The position numbers were made by a program, and so were the translations under genes. Below, one piece after another: positions 1-10,940 of a DNA stretch of 64,000 nt. This DNA comes from Aplectana chamaeleonis (lineage: Eukaryota > Nematoda > Chromadorea > Rhabditida > Cosmocercidae). Where the stretch lies: assembly GCA_029168955.1 (NCBI GenBank), contig JAPDOI010000021.1, positions 522,001 through 586,000 of the forward strand, given 5' to 3'. The notes beneath the pieces are model-generated. The model was not told the DNA's origin. It was given only the letters and a program-made list of their open reading frames with translations, and did no database searches. The stretch's first letter is position 1; the number at the start of each line of letters is the position of its first letter.

Positions 1-799
<799 letters not shown>

Positions 800-807
800 G
801 GAAATAA

Positions 808-2599
808 TTAACTACCGGATGCTGCAGGTTGATTCCAGAGAAAATGTAGGCATCGGTTGAAACTCCATTCGCAGGATAGAATCAGTCTCTTTAGAACTGC
901 TGGGCTCAAACCATCTGGCCCTACTGCCTTCGAATTACTCATTTCCTTGATCACCTTCTCGACCTGAGCGGGCGTGACTGCCTCATCTTCAGCCATGAGT
1001 GGCAATTTACAGAGTTCCCGCACTGTTATTCTGTTCTGCTTCTCTCTCTTGGTTCTAGTGATGAAAAAATGCTTCCCGAGGGCATTTGCGGCCTCTTTCC
1101 CTGCCTTGAAGACTCCACCTTCAAATTCAATCGGGGAATTGTTGGCGGAGGTGAACTTTCCGGAGATCCTTTTTCAAAGCCTTCCACGTTGCTGCTGCAT
1201 CACTTCTGAGTTCATCTTCTGAGTGAACGTTTCCCAAGTTTCCTTCTTGTGTCTGTCAAGGTCCCTCCTGATCTCGTTATCCAGCTCTGCGATGTCTGGG
1301 TCAAGGTGATCTGCAGCTCTCTTTGCGTCCCTTTGTTCTTATCTTCTGCAGTGTCTCCTGGTGACATTGGGAAAGAAGGTCTGACGCGACCTTCAGGGAT
1401 CGCATGTTTCATAGCCTTCAAGATAGCATCAGATAGGTGGCGCTCCTTCTGGTGTACGTCGCCATTCCACGGGTAACCAGCCGCATGGCGAAGCGCAACC
1501 TCCCTGAACAGGCTCCAGTCTGCAAGGCCTCAATTAAGATAAGAATGATGACGCACACTTGTATAGGGAGCAATAGAGTTAGAGAGATCAATATCGACAA
1601 AGACAGGAATGCATCACTGGGAAGAGTTGTGGATGTTGACCAAGAGCAAGCATTAGAGAGAGAGTAGAAGAGACAAGGGAGACGTCTGGGCTAGACCATC
1701 GGCCGTTGGCAGGGAGACGAGTAGGGCTGATCATCGTTTAGAATGACCAGGTCGCACTCCTCCGCCCATTCGTCGGCGTCATTTCCTCTAGCATCAGAGT
1801 CAAGCGACGAGCAGAATGTGTGAGCATTGAAGTCACCCGCAAAGACAATTGAGGGAGATAGAGAGCAGTCATACAGTTACTTGAGTAGAGGGATAGGGCT
1901 GTATGTTGGTGGACAGGATGTAGAGGGAGGAGTGTATATATTAAAAAGAGAAAGTGGTGTTTTTAGAGGTAGATGGATGGGGATGTACTCGAGACTGCCA
2001 TCCTCTGGAGTGTTTGGAATGATGTGAGAGGGAAGAGAGGACAGAACAAAAGTAGAGACTCCGCCTCCTTGAGATGACCTAGGAGTATGATAAGCAGTGT
2101 AGCCCGGGATGTTTGGATGCCGAGAGGTAGCAGAGGGAGAGAGTTTGGTTTCCTGAACCATGATAACATCCGGGTGATGAGTACGGGCGAAGAGAGATAA
2201 TTCAGAGAGCTTGGCGCGGAGGCCGTTGAGATTTATGTGTACAATAGAGAGGGGGCGGTTGGCAGATGAGGAATTGGAGTTACTGGAGGCGGAGCACACA
2301 ATACAACGAAAGGAAGAATCGTGGTGCCTCACAGAACTGAGACCCGAACAAGAGAAGTGCAACCACCTTTGGCATCCGAAACACTGGACACTGGTTCCAT
2401 TCCAATTGACATTTCTTTCGCATGTCGCACATGGGTACTTCTTCTTCTTCTGAGCGGGTCCTGGGTTCCTCTCGACGCCGGCTCTTTGTAGTAGGATCTT
2501 CAGGAGAGCTGCGGCCAGCCAGCACCTCTCCCATGACAAAAACCCTCTCCGCGGAGGGATTGACGTCGGTTTGCACGGAGGTGGTCTTCTTTCCTCCAC
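808..2599 (-). pseudogene. LINE ORF2 N-terminal half: 2A-like motif, PHD finger, AP endonuclease, RT start (inverted)
   Basis: The longest open stretch is 2,599-1,877 on the minus strand (240 aa). In order it shows a 2A-like motif AGVERNPGP at residues 40-48. A C4HC3 PHD finger follows: C57, C60, C73, C76, H81, C84, C99, C102. The start of an AP-type endonuclease comes next: N123 in 'HINLNGL' and E150 in 'VQETKLS'. A 'GDFNAHT' endonuclease motif follows in a shifted frame near 1,830, and the linker after it reads 'AIPEGRVRP' near 1,390. The 71-aa frame 1,023-808 holds the first RT motif 'SKAVGPDGLSPAVLK'. The product would nick target DNA and prime reverse transcription. At least three frame breaks make it non-functional. 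The true start is uncertain because the 5' end lies against the inversion junction. Confidence 0.82.
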
Positions 2600-2689
2600 A
2601 CTGCCACGGCACGAACGTACGACATCTCGGCAGACTTCTGCCCCTTCTCGCCGACGTCATTAATACTTCGTTTCCCACCTGTACATTAC

Positions 2690-4843
2690 CCCAAAATTGA
2701 AAGTTGCTCGTGTGATTCCACTGCCGAAGCCGAAAGTCACCATCCACGGCTAATGGGTACCGGCCGATCAGTCTGCTCTCACCCATTGCCAAAGTTGCCA
2801 AAAAACTGGTTGTGGAGGAGCTGGCCGAACACCACAACAAGCAACAGCATCAGCATGGTTTCCGTAAATTACACTCCACCACTACGGCCTTGTTGGAAAT
2901 TGTGAGCTATGTTCTGGACGGCTTCAATGCCATGAAACCCCAACGTACTGTTGGTGTGGCCCTCGACTTAAAGGCAGCGATCACGATGAAAAACGTTATC
3001 GAAAAAAACTACAAAAATCAGTTTAGATCAAAAACAGCTGAAAAACTATGAAGGTAGCGCGGTGAAAAACGGTCCACAAATAGAGTTTCTAGGGCCCAAA
3101 GAAGCTAGTTCGTGCACACGTGCACAGCGATGACGAAACAGATCGCAGTCTCATGCCGAGCAGTCAAAGATCATCGACATTCAGAGGACGAAATAAATGC
3201 AAATTTAACGAATAAAAACAGTTGCATAATGAAAACATCACTTCAGTCAATGTTTTTGACTAGATGTGTACATAAATTCGAAGGTTCATTGATTGACATT
3301 CAATTTCAAGCTAGCTGATGTTCTTGATATAAGAGGTCATCGATGCCGATGATGTGGAGAGGGCTGGTCCACCATCAAAAGACAAGAAAGTTCAGGTTTC
3401 AAAGTCGGCCCAAAACAGTGTTTTTTTCGCGATTTTTTCGTATAGGTCCTACTACTCGAGACCCAGGAAAGGATTTGCAGAGAAAAAGACGACAAGCATA
3501 TTTGATCGCGACCACTGCCTTTAACAAAGGCATTTGACACTGTAAATCTTGGCCTACTATCAGAGAGTCTGTTGAAGTCTACCATTAAGCCATGGCAGAT
3601 GCGGTGGATAACTGCCTTCACTAAAGGACGTCGGGCAAATGTGCTATTCCAGGGACATGTTTTCAATAGCATCCCCATCACCGCTGGTGTCCCTCAAGAA
3701 GGAGTTTTATCGCCTGCACTTTTCAGTTTATATCTAGAAGATCTGCCCGTTCTCCCTCAAGACATCAAGGTCGTTGCATACACGGATGATATTAGTATTC
3801 TGTGCCGAGATCGAGGTAGCCGCCAGTAAAATCAATGACTACTTGATCGAGTTGAAATGTTTCTTCGATTGCAAAATGCTCACAGTCTCTGCCTCCAAAT
3901 CATCCGTCACCGTCTTTTCCACTGATAATGCAGAGCACAGTGCCCATCCTATGGTGAAATGGGACGAAACTCAATTGCAGGTCACCCGATTCCCCAAACT
4001 ACTTGGACTCGTGTTGGATCCTTCTGTTGAGGTTTCATAAGAACACTGAGCAGAAGCTAGCCACAGTGAAAACAAGACTCAAACGTCCTGCGTGCTCTCG
4101 GTGGAACGTCCTGGGGATGCAATAAAGAAACGATCCTGATCACGTATAAGGCTATTGTGCAACCCGCCTTGGAGTATGCTGCGCCTGTCTGGCAGCACAT
4201 CGTGTCGGACTCATCTTGGTCCAAGCTGCAGCGCGTCCAAAATTGTGCTCTGCGAATTGCAACTGGCTGTTCTAAAAGCTCTCCAAATGAGCACTTACAC
4301 GCCGAAGCTCGCATATTGCCTGTTAAAGACCACTGCCAACTCCAGGCGCAACAAATGTACATTAACATCGTGAAGCAGCCGAATCATCCATCGCGAAGAG
4401 TACTAAACCCGGTGAGAGAGAGATGTATCAGAAAGCCTTTCGCCGATGCTCCGTCGAAAGTAGATGTGCAGAGATGGACCGAAGCACAACAAGAACGCCT
4501 CCGTCTCTTGCGCGCGGAGCATACCCGATTCGTGAAGGAACACTTGAGCAGAGTTGCCATAAACTCCATCCTGGGAGTCGCTCCTCCGAAGGTCAGCGAG
4601 ACAGAGATGGAACTTGGCAGGCGTGCCAGGTGCACCCTTTCATCGTTACGCTGTGGACACTCTCCCATGCTTATGTCATATTTGCATAGGATTGATAACG
4701 GCAAACCTGACGAGTGCCCTGATTGCGGTAGTCAAAGGCATACTACTGCGCACCTGTTCAATTGCCCGAAGAGACCGACTACATTAACGACTATGGATCT
4801 GTGGACGAACCCTACGCTAGTGGCCGAGTTTCTGAACCTGTGA
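2690..4843 (+). pseudogene. LINE ORF2 C-terminal half: reverse transcriptase and C-terminal Cys/His region
   Basis: Reading starts with 'VARVIPLPKPK' (about 2,700) and 'YRPISLLSPIAKVAKKLV', both RT signatures. It continues 'HQHGFRKLHSTTTALLEI' and 'GVALDL' until a MITE interrupts at 2,968. After the MITE (3,525) the frame resumes with 'KAFDTVN' and 'AGVPQEGVLSPALFSLYL', then the active-site box as 'AYTDDIS' near 3,778, where T replaces the A of the usual YADD. From 4,157 to 4,843 a 228-aa open frame holds 'LEYAAPVW', 'LQRVQNCALRIATG' and the terminal 'SLRCGHS', 'CPDCGS' and 'HLFNCP' motifs of this LINE group. It ends at TGA 4,841-4,843. A-rich 3' UTR follows. Frames shift at about 3,540, 3,830 and 4,040. 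A related 3' fragment lies at 23.4-23.9 kb on the opposite strand. Confidence 0.85.
2968..3524. mobile_element. TTAA MITE, family A, copy 1, nested in the LINE RT
   Basis: The insert is bounded by TTAA at 2,968-2,971 and 3,521-3,524 with inverted ends beginning TTAAAGGCAG. Its 5' end reads AAGGCAGCGATCACGATGAAA and its 3' end is the imperfect complement. It has no transposase. The same sequence recurs at 21,993-22,523, including the internal 'cgtgcacacgtgcaca' block, so it is a multi-copy family. Removing it with one TTAA rejoins the LINE frame as LDL-TKAFDTV, which confirms both boundaries and shows it arrived after the LINE. The TTAA target recalls piggyBac-type elements and the PALTTAA elements of C. 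elegans; the link is by target and shape only. Confidence 0.9.
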
Positions 4844-4943
4844 CAGAACCCCTCTCTGTGGCTGCAAAGAAGAAGGATAGAATCAATTAGACTGAAGTCG
4901 GAGACGTGATGCGGCAGATAAGTCTGAAAAAAAAAACGATTGC

Positions 4944-5224
4944 ATAACACACATACATGCAGACGTTCGAGAACTACAAAAGGATAAACGCTTGAATGCT
5001 ACTACAAATAATCCAAATTGAACTGTTTAATGACAAATTGGTTGGAAAAAGAGAAGGTCTGAGTTGTCTGGAGCTCGAAAAAAGTTGTTTTAGAAGATTT
5101 TTGACATCTAGAAACTCCATAAGCAATCAGGAGTTCCACCCACTCAGTTCTGGATATAGGGAAAGCGAAATAATGAGTAAGAAAGGATTGCAAGGTGAAA
5201 AAAAGCCGAGATTCGGCTCGGAAC
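4944..5224. other. Unassigned AT-rich spacer
   Basis: This stretch lies between the LINE 3' end and the GC-rich block. No coding frame with recognisable motifs and no repeat shared with the rest of the window is seen. Confidence 0.6.
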
Positions 5225-5580
5225 AATGGAATAATTGCGAGGCGGCGGCCGCGCCGCGCTGCATTGCAAGGCGGCGCGATCGAGGCCTCGCGATGGGGGG
5301 AGCGGCCGATTTTCGAAATTCACGTGTCGGCCCACTCTGACTGGCACGCGATGGCCGCGGCGCGGCGCGATCAGTCGATACGGCCGTTCATCATCAGGCC
5401 GCGCCGCGCCGCGGTGGCACTCTGCTCAGCCCCTAAGGTGCCGAATAGACTCCCGTCGCTGAAAGTCGCGGCAGCATGCAATGGAGGGGAATCGATCGTG
5501 CGGCTCCGCATGATCAATACTCCTCCATTGCATGCTGCCGCGCTTTTCAGCGGCGGGAGTCTATTCGGCCCCTAAGCGCA
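5225..5580. repeat. GC-rich palindromic repeat, copy 1
   Basis: A CpG-rich block stands in AT-rich surroundings. Its right part folds into a long hairpin: the arm 5,438-5,487 (GCCGAATAGACTCCCG ... GCATGCAATGGAGG) pairs with 5,521-5,568. The loop carries 'ATCGATCGTGC' and 'GCATGATCAAT'. The 8-mer CCCCTAAG occurs at 5,430-5,437 and 5,569-5,576, directly flanking the hairpin. A relative with the same loop lies at 60,981-61,114. Both blocks also share 'GGCCGTTCA' nearby. It is probably a non-autonomous foldback element; no gene is visible. Confidence 0.75.
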
Positions 5581-5734
5581 TAGCTGACGAATACGCATAC
5601 ACCTTCGGGGATGGCAGTGTGACCCAACCGCACAGGGTCACACCTGATAATTATCCAGTGTTGCCACGCAACGCAGCACCGCCGGACATTATGCCATATG
5701 CAGCAGGCTTACAGTTTGTGAGGGATGACGGCTG

Positions 5735-5910
5735 ACTTGCCTGTCTTATATCCGTCTTCCTTTGGCTGTCGGCCAGGTGTGATGCGTCTTCTTTTGGCTA
5801 GTGCCGGCTTGAGTTCTTCTTTCTGGCTGGCTGCCAGGTGACCTTTCCTCGTGGCTCGATGTCGATTTCTTCTTTCTGGTCAGTGCCAGCTACTACTCCA
5901 GTCCCGAGCC
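5735..5910. repeat. Degenerate T/C-rich tandem repeat
   Basis: Three or four poorly matched units built on 'cttctttctggct' and 'gtgccggct' follow each other with about 50-bp spacing. It precedes the gag relic and may belong to that element's leader, but this is not demonstrable. 5,911-6,494 holds no recognisable feature. Confidence 0.5.
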
Positions 5911-6494
5911 TGTTATCCGATCTGGAAGTAGAGTTGCAACAACAGGCCACAGCGGAAGAGATATTCAGGACTCAGCCTTCGTCCGTTGACACACCTCGAG
6001 TACTGCACAACTTCTTTATTGACCCGAAAGCACTATAGACGACGCAGAATAACAGTGGTAGAATGGAAAGAATAATAGAGAACAATAGCATATACAAAAC
6101 CCATTTCAAGTGCTCCCATGGGCTACCGTACATGGGTCGGGACCCTCGCGAAATCACTCTAAAGTGATAGAGGGCGCAGAGAAACAGAGAGCTAAATGAA
6201 CGGATTAGCGGAACCTATGGAGAGGAAAAATAACCTCTCACCAGAGGGAGTACAAAGAAAGAGGGGAATAATACTTGATACATTGGAGACGAATAGGCAT
6301 ATAACTACAGTCTACGGCTACTACAGCTTATTGATTGTTGAGATACAGTTTACCATTACTTCGACATCTACCCTACAAGGTTAGTGCAATATCAAAATAC
6401 AGTTACATGAGATTTCTACTCGATGAATCAATATTGTCTGGTGCACCTTTGTGCACATGCCACTCCCGCCGGTCGCTACAAATAGTTAGCAGTC

Positions 6495-8034
6495 ATGAAC
6501 CTGCATAACGTCGGAAAGCTGACCGCCATCCAGCTCTACAGGGTCATGCCGCACATAGTAAATTTCCCACAGACTGAGTCTGATCACACGCCACCGCATG
6601 AGGATACTCCTGGGTTGAACAGGGATGATCGCCTGTCAATCATCATTATCCTCAATTCGCTCTCGATCCTACACAATACGATCAACATCGCCGTCGAACG
6701 CATTCGAGAACTCGCACATCACCTCGCCAACACGGGACCCGGGTGACCTGGGCTTCGCGGTCACATCCGCGTGGGCGCAAGATCTGGAGCAGACTTCGGA
6801 AGCTATCCGAACCCACCAACAGATTTTGCAAGAGGAGATGATTCCAATATCGCTGTATAGCCCTGAGCGTCTCGCCAACTATCACGCTGCGCTAGGACGT
6901 CAGCGCCTAACAGTACGATACGTACACGCCACGCTCAATCGAGCATCCGCAATAACGCCATTCCTCACACGTTATATTCGCAGGAGATTCGCGTCATCAC
7001 AGAGTTCAGGGAGAACGCGAGTCCCGATTTTACGAAGAGATTGTGCTACCGCCACAACTCGGTGAAATCGGAGACTCACGAGTCTCCTTCCTCTCAACTA
7101 TCAATGAATGGCGCACTACTCAATTCCGCAGGCCCACTCTCACAGAACTCCAGAACTTCCTGGACGAGTTCTACAATCAGCGAGTGGAGCCACAAATTCG
7201 CCGTCGTGAGCAGGAAGCTTCACGCTCACGACACAATACCGCCTCATCGCAGCACGACCAGGACCGACCGAGCACATCGCGTGCCACTGAGAACCGCTCT
7301 CACACCGGTCCTTCGACCTCGAATGAATCGCAGAGTCACTCGCGAGCGTCGATTCCACCACAGGAATCGCGCGCTTCTTCGTCCCGAAGTCGCGAGGCTG
7401 GACATGCGTCCAATACGTTCGAAGCGTCGCGGAAACGCACGGCCGGAGATCCTAACCAACCGCCGTGTCTCTTCTGTCTGTTCTGGAAAGAGGAGACTAT
7501 TCCGCTGAATGTCCGAACTACAACCGCCTGTCCATTCGCACCAACCTCATCGCAAAGGGCGGTCTCTGCATTGTGTGCTTGAAAAGTCATGCACCACCGT
7601 GCAGACGGGTGGACGCGTGTCTGTCCTGCAGACGGAAAGGCCACCATCAGGTCCTGTGTCCGCAGAACAGATTCGTCGATTCGGACATGGGCATGACTGC
7701 AGCTAGGTTCTTCCAGGACCTAGCAGACGCAAGTAACCGCACGAGGCAGCCGCAGCACCCGCAGCAGCTGCAGCAACCAAATCCGCCCCCGATTCTGCCA
7801 CCGAACCAGCCTGCAAGACAACGATCCCGATCGAAGAGCCGAGACTCTTCAGAAGAGCGATGCCGACCCGAAAGCAGAGGATCGTTCGCACGCAGAGATT
7901 CAAGACGCAGTCTCAGAGGAGTATCGTGTATTCTAATTCGCCGTATCGCTTGGATTTTTGATCTACCGATACAGTCGCATAGTAGAAATGCTCATTCGTT
8001 GTTCTCTAATACCTACTGCATGACATTCGATTGA
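6495..8034 (+). pseudogene. Solo gag of a BEL/Pao-type retrotransposon, zinc knuckles at C-terminus
   Basis: Four overlapping frames (6,495-6,746; 6,730-7,065; 7,043-7,582; 7,465-8,034) make a gag-like product of roughly 500 aa broken by frameshifts. A helical N-terminal part leads into a Ser/Arg/Gln-rich linker and then a Cys/His cluster. In the last frame this reads C35-x2-C38-x3-H42-x3-C46, then C52-x2-C55-x4-H60-H61-x3-C65. A preceding 'CLFC' and 'ECPNY' in neighbouring frames complete the BEL-type pattern. The tail is Pro/Gln and Arg/Ser rich. Gag packages element RNA into particles. No protease, RT or integrase follows, and no LTR pair was found, so this is a truncated relic. It belongs to a different family from the large BEL pair downstream. 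8,035-8,110 carries a short run of GATGCGATGG-like repeats. Confidence 0.72.
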
Positions 8035-8272
8035 CGGGAGATGCGATGGATCGTAAGATGCGATGGCGTGTGATGCGATGGTCAATCGAATGATGAGGAA
8101 CCAGCCCTAGGTGACGCGACAGTGATCGATAAAAGACGCTTCATGGACCGACGACGGCGACAATCTATAGACTGGTATTCTGAAGACGCGGTACGATTAG
8201 AGAGTGTACATACCATATTCAATCTTTTGACATGTTAGTTTTTTAGAAATTTTTGTGTTTTTTCGGGCCTCC

Positions 8273-8764
8273 TTAAAGGCAGTGTTCACGATAAAAATCG
8301 TTTCTCTGTTTTCCCGCCTATCTTGAAAGCGGACCCATGCTGTTGCCAATGATGTCTCTGAAATCTTACAAGACCTGGGAACGGAGTTATGGTCCCTCAA
8401 AAATTGAGCTAAGGAAACATGGTAGACGAGTTTTCCGAGGCTTGTAACTTACGTCTTTTGCAGCCGATGTATGCGAGCTGACCTGAGTAAAGAGAGAAGT
8501 TGAGAATGAAGGGAAGAACGGGGCTAATGATTGGGAATCATCGCTCATCTCACGATCTCGAGCATTCATTTGTTCACGTCGGTGGGCGTGTTATGCGCTT
8601 TTGGGGTTTGCCTTGCGCTCGAAGTGGCACCTTCGGGCTCTTTTGGAGCTTTTCCTGGCTCGTTTTCATGCGTTCTTTCGACGTTAACGTTGCAGTGTGC
8701 CCCTCCACTACTCAATCCTTATGGAAACTAAAACACATTTTTCATCGTGAACACTGCCTTCAAG
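8273..8764. mobile_element. TTAA MITE, family B, copy 1
   Basis: It starts at TTAA 8,273-8,276 with TTAAAGGCAGTGTTCACGAT and ends at 8,764 with the complement ATCGTGAACACTGCC followed by TTCAA, where the target copy has one substitution. A second copy sharing the interior (for example 'gatgtctctgaaatc' and 'gagcattcatttgttcacg') lies at 44,476-44,980. There is no transposase. The small frames inside are not supported as genes. Confidence 0.85.
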
Positions 8765-8819
8765 GTGCTCGAGCTTTTGTGTTTCTTCAGAGTAGTTTAG
8801 GGTAGGTAGTAGGATTTGT

Positions 8820-9960
8820 ATCTCTTCTTTCGTTTTCGTTTTCTTTTTCATATGTGTCCTCCATTTATTTTTATCCTGATTATCCGTGGGGCTGTCAGCT
8901 TGTTTTCCTCCCCTTCCCGCTCGTCGGGCGTGCGCGACAGTCCCTGGTTTTTCACGTTTATTTTATGTATGCACATTTTGTATGCCGTTCGCTGCCGGCG
9001 TGTATGCCGACGTGAGTGAGGATCCTTCCGTGAAAGGGGTAGATTCTTTCGCTGTAAGGGCTAAGTTTCGGGTTCTCCAGGCGCTAATTCCCCTTTGCCC
9101 CACTTTTCAACTTAGGCTTAATTCGTGTCCGACGGCCTTTCGCCTCCCATGAGGGCATCGTGTTCGCGTCACTTCCTTCTTCGTCTTCGGGAGTGTCGCG
9201 GATTGCGACCAGTTCCTCGTGAGGGGCACTGTTGTGCCGGGCCTCGCGCTCTAGTCATGCGGCATGGGTTGTGGCTGGTTGCCAATCGGCGGGAGAGGGG
9301 CTCTCTACACACCGAGTTAGGAGTTGTCTTGCCTCTCCACTTGGGACCACTTCGCTTGCATTGACTAGCGTGGCATGTCGAACTGAAAATCGGGACAACT
9401 CCTCCTCTGTGTGTAGAGAGCCCCTAACCCCCCAATCGTCGCATTGCGTTGGCTCGTTGCCACGACGCATTGTGCGCTGCGGCCCCGCCTCCTCTCGCCT
9501 CTGCCTCCTTGGGAGTCTCCACCGGCGCGGCGCATGCAGCGGCCGCGCTCGCCTCCGCTGGCATGAGTCATGCTCATCCAGCGTTGGGTTGGGCGCTGGA
9601 CCTCGTGCACTGCCAGCGCTTGGCGCTCCTGTCTACCCTTGTGTGAGCAGTTTTTTTCGCACCTGGTGCTCTTATTGCCACACCGCGGTGGCGAGCGCCA
9701 GGGCCAGACTTCCACGAGTTTAATAGTCGTTATATTCGCGTAAGTCTGGCAGCTAGGAAACTGGTCGCCTCCAGCAGCACCCGCTCGCTGCTGTTGAGGA
9801 ATCTGGCCCTGCGCCGCAGCTGGGTGTCAGGTACGAGACCACACCCAAGCCTTCTTCTGAAGGAGGGCCAAGGAAAGGCAGAACTACCGCACGAGGCGCC
9901 ATAATCTCTACGCTAGTATTCATCCGCCAATATTCGCTTCTACCTGGAGATCCGGAATGC
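8820..9960. repeat. GC-rich block with an inverted repeat; no supported gene
   Basis: A GC-rich stretch contains an inverted repeat. GGGGCTCTCTACACAC at about 9,298-9,313 pairs with GTGTGTAGAGAGCCCC at about 9,409-9,424. Imperfect pairing extends outward (CCAATCGGCGGG against the complement of CCCCCCAATCG) and inward (AGGAGTTGTC against GACAACTCCT). Several open frames cross it on both strands, but none has a recognisable domain, and GC-rich DNA yields long open frames by chance. It is likely a foldback element of unknown family. Confidence 0.55.
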
Positions 9961-10024
9961 GCCCCCTAAGGATTTGGAAGAATCATAGGTACCGTAGGAT
10001 TTTAATGTTATTAGAATAAAACAG

Positions 10025-10190
10025 TACTCGGGTAAAAACAGTTGTCCAGAAAATGTCGAGAAGTTGTCCAGAATTGGTCGAGAATCGAGAAGTTGTCCAG
10101 AATGTGGCGAGAAGTTGTCGAGAATTCTGGTAGATGGGGAAGTTGTCGAGAATTCAGGAGAAGTTGTCCAGAGTCCACTCGAAAATCAAA
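10025..10190. repeat. Degenerate 'AGTTGTCGAGAAT' minisatellite, small copy
   Basis: About eight irregular copies of a core reading AGTTGTC(G/C)AGAAT lie in this interval. It is the same core as the regular 22-bp array at 20.5-20.9 kb, so the two arrays are related. 10,191-10,470 holds nothing recognisable. Confidence 0.7.
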
Positions 10191-10477
10191 CCTATATGGG
10201 AATTTCCACGATTTAGGTTTTGAAATATCGGGTTTACCAGGAAATTGGATTTTCAAGTTACTAATTTCTGTAAAAAAGTGTCGAGCTTCCAAGAACGGAT
10301 TTTTTTGATAATCTGCAGATGGAACAATCGGATTTCAAAAACTATGCATGCAGTTGCTTGAGCAATATTGAGATAACGTTGAAAACCAAGATAATTAATT
10401 CGAACAAATCTTAAGTGATTCAGTTCAGGGTCGAATATGAACCTCTTAGCCTTGCAATAATTCCTTGGCGCTGTCTT

Positions 10478-10940
10478 GGTGTCTAGTATCCTGCCCCAAG
10501 TAGGTACCTCCTTCATTGCGTGGATTGGCGTGACCCGAGCCTTGTGTTGGCACATAAGCGAGCCCAGTCAGCATATCCTAGAGTATTAACAGGCAGCCCG
10601 CAGGTTATCAGAATTGGGGCTCTGCTGACCCGTTACCGTTGACGAGTCGTCCACAATCAGTATAAAATCCGCCCACTATTGGGGCTACTCGTACCTCACA
10701 TGCCCCACTATGCCGGCTTTTGCAACAACCAGTTATTCGTCTTTTTCGGATACGCGATTCACTTAGAACTTTCAATTTTGATTTTCCTACAAACATCGGA
10801 TTCATTCGAAAGAGTGAATCATTTGTTTGCTACAAAATTTTATTATTTCAAGAACTTTTTCTCGAATATTCTGCTCATCAGGAAAATCGAAATATCGATT
10901 TTTTTTTGAATTTAGGGTCAATTTCGGGTCACTACATTTG
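10478..10940 (+). repeat. Dispersed repeat family D, copy 1
   Basis: This copy aligns with 16,375-16,870 in the same orientation. Shared landmarks are 'gccttgtgttggcacat', 'atcctagagtattaacagg' and 'accgttgacgagtcgtcc', followed by 'cttttgcaac' and 'attctgct'. No coding capacity and no clear terminal repeats are seen. The family could be a SINE or the remnant of a larger element; I could not find a tRNA-like head. Confidence 0.8.

Larger units (their letters stand above)
800..4940 (+). mobile_element. CR1/Jockey-group non-LTR retrotransposon with inverted 5' half (twin-primed), MITE inside
   Basis: Two complementary halves of one LINE lie here in opposite orientation. The minus-strand part (808 to about 2,690) encodes a 2A-like motif, PHD finger, AP endonuclease and the first RT motif, ending just before the usual 'VIPLPKP' stretch. 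The plus-strand part starts at about 2,690 with that stretch (RVIPLPKPK) and runs through RT to the C-terminal Cys/His region, a stop near 4,841 and an A-run at about 4,927-4,936. The outer end of the inverted part is the sequence that should precede the inner start of the plus part. That is the arrangement made by twin priming. I see no clear target-site duplication. Clade assignment (CR1 rather than Jockey) rests on motif style only. Confidence 0.8.

Noticed and set aside
974..1667. Plus-strand frames of 60-82 aa
   Set aside because: They are antisense shadows of the inverted LINE ORF2 segment.
8820..9720. GC-rich open frames up to 163 aa
   Set aside because: Overlapping frames on both strands, no motifs, and an inverted repeat in the middle indicate noncoding GC-rich repeat DNA.
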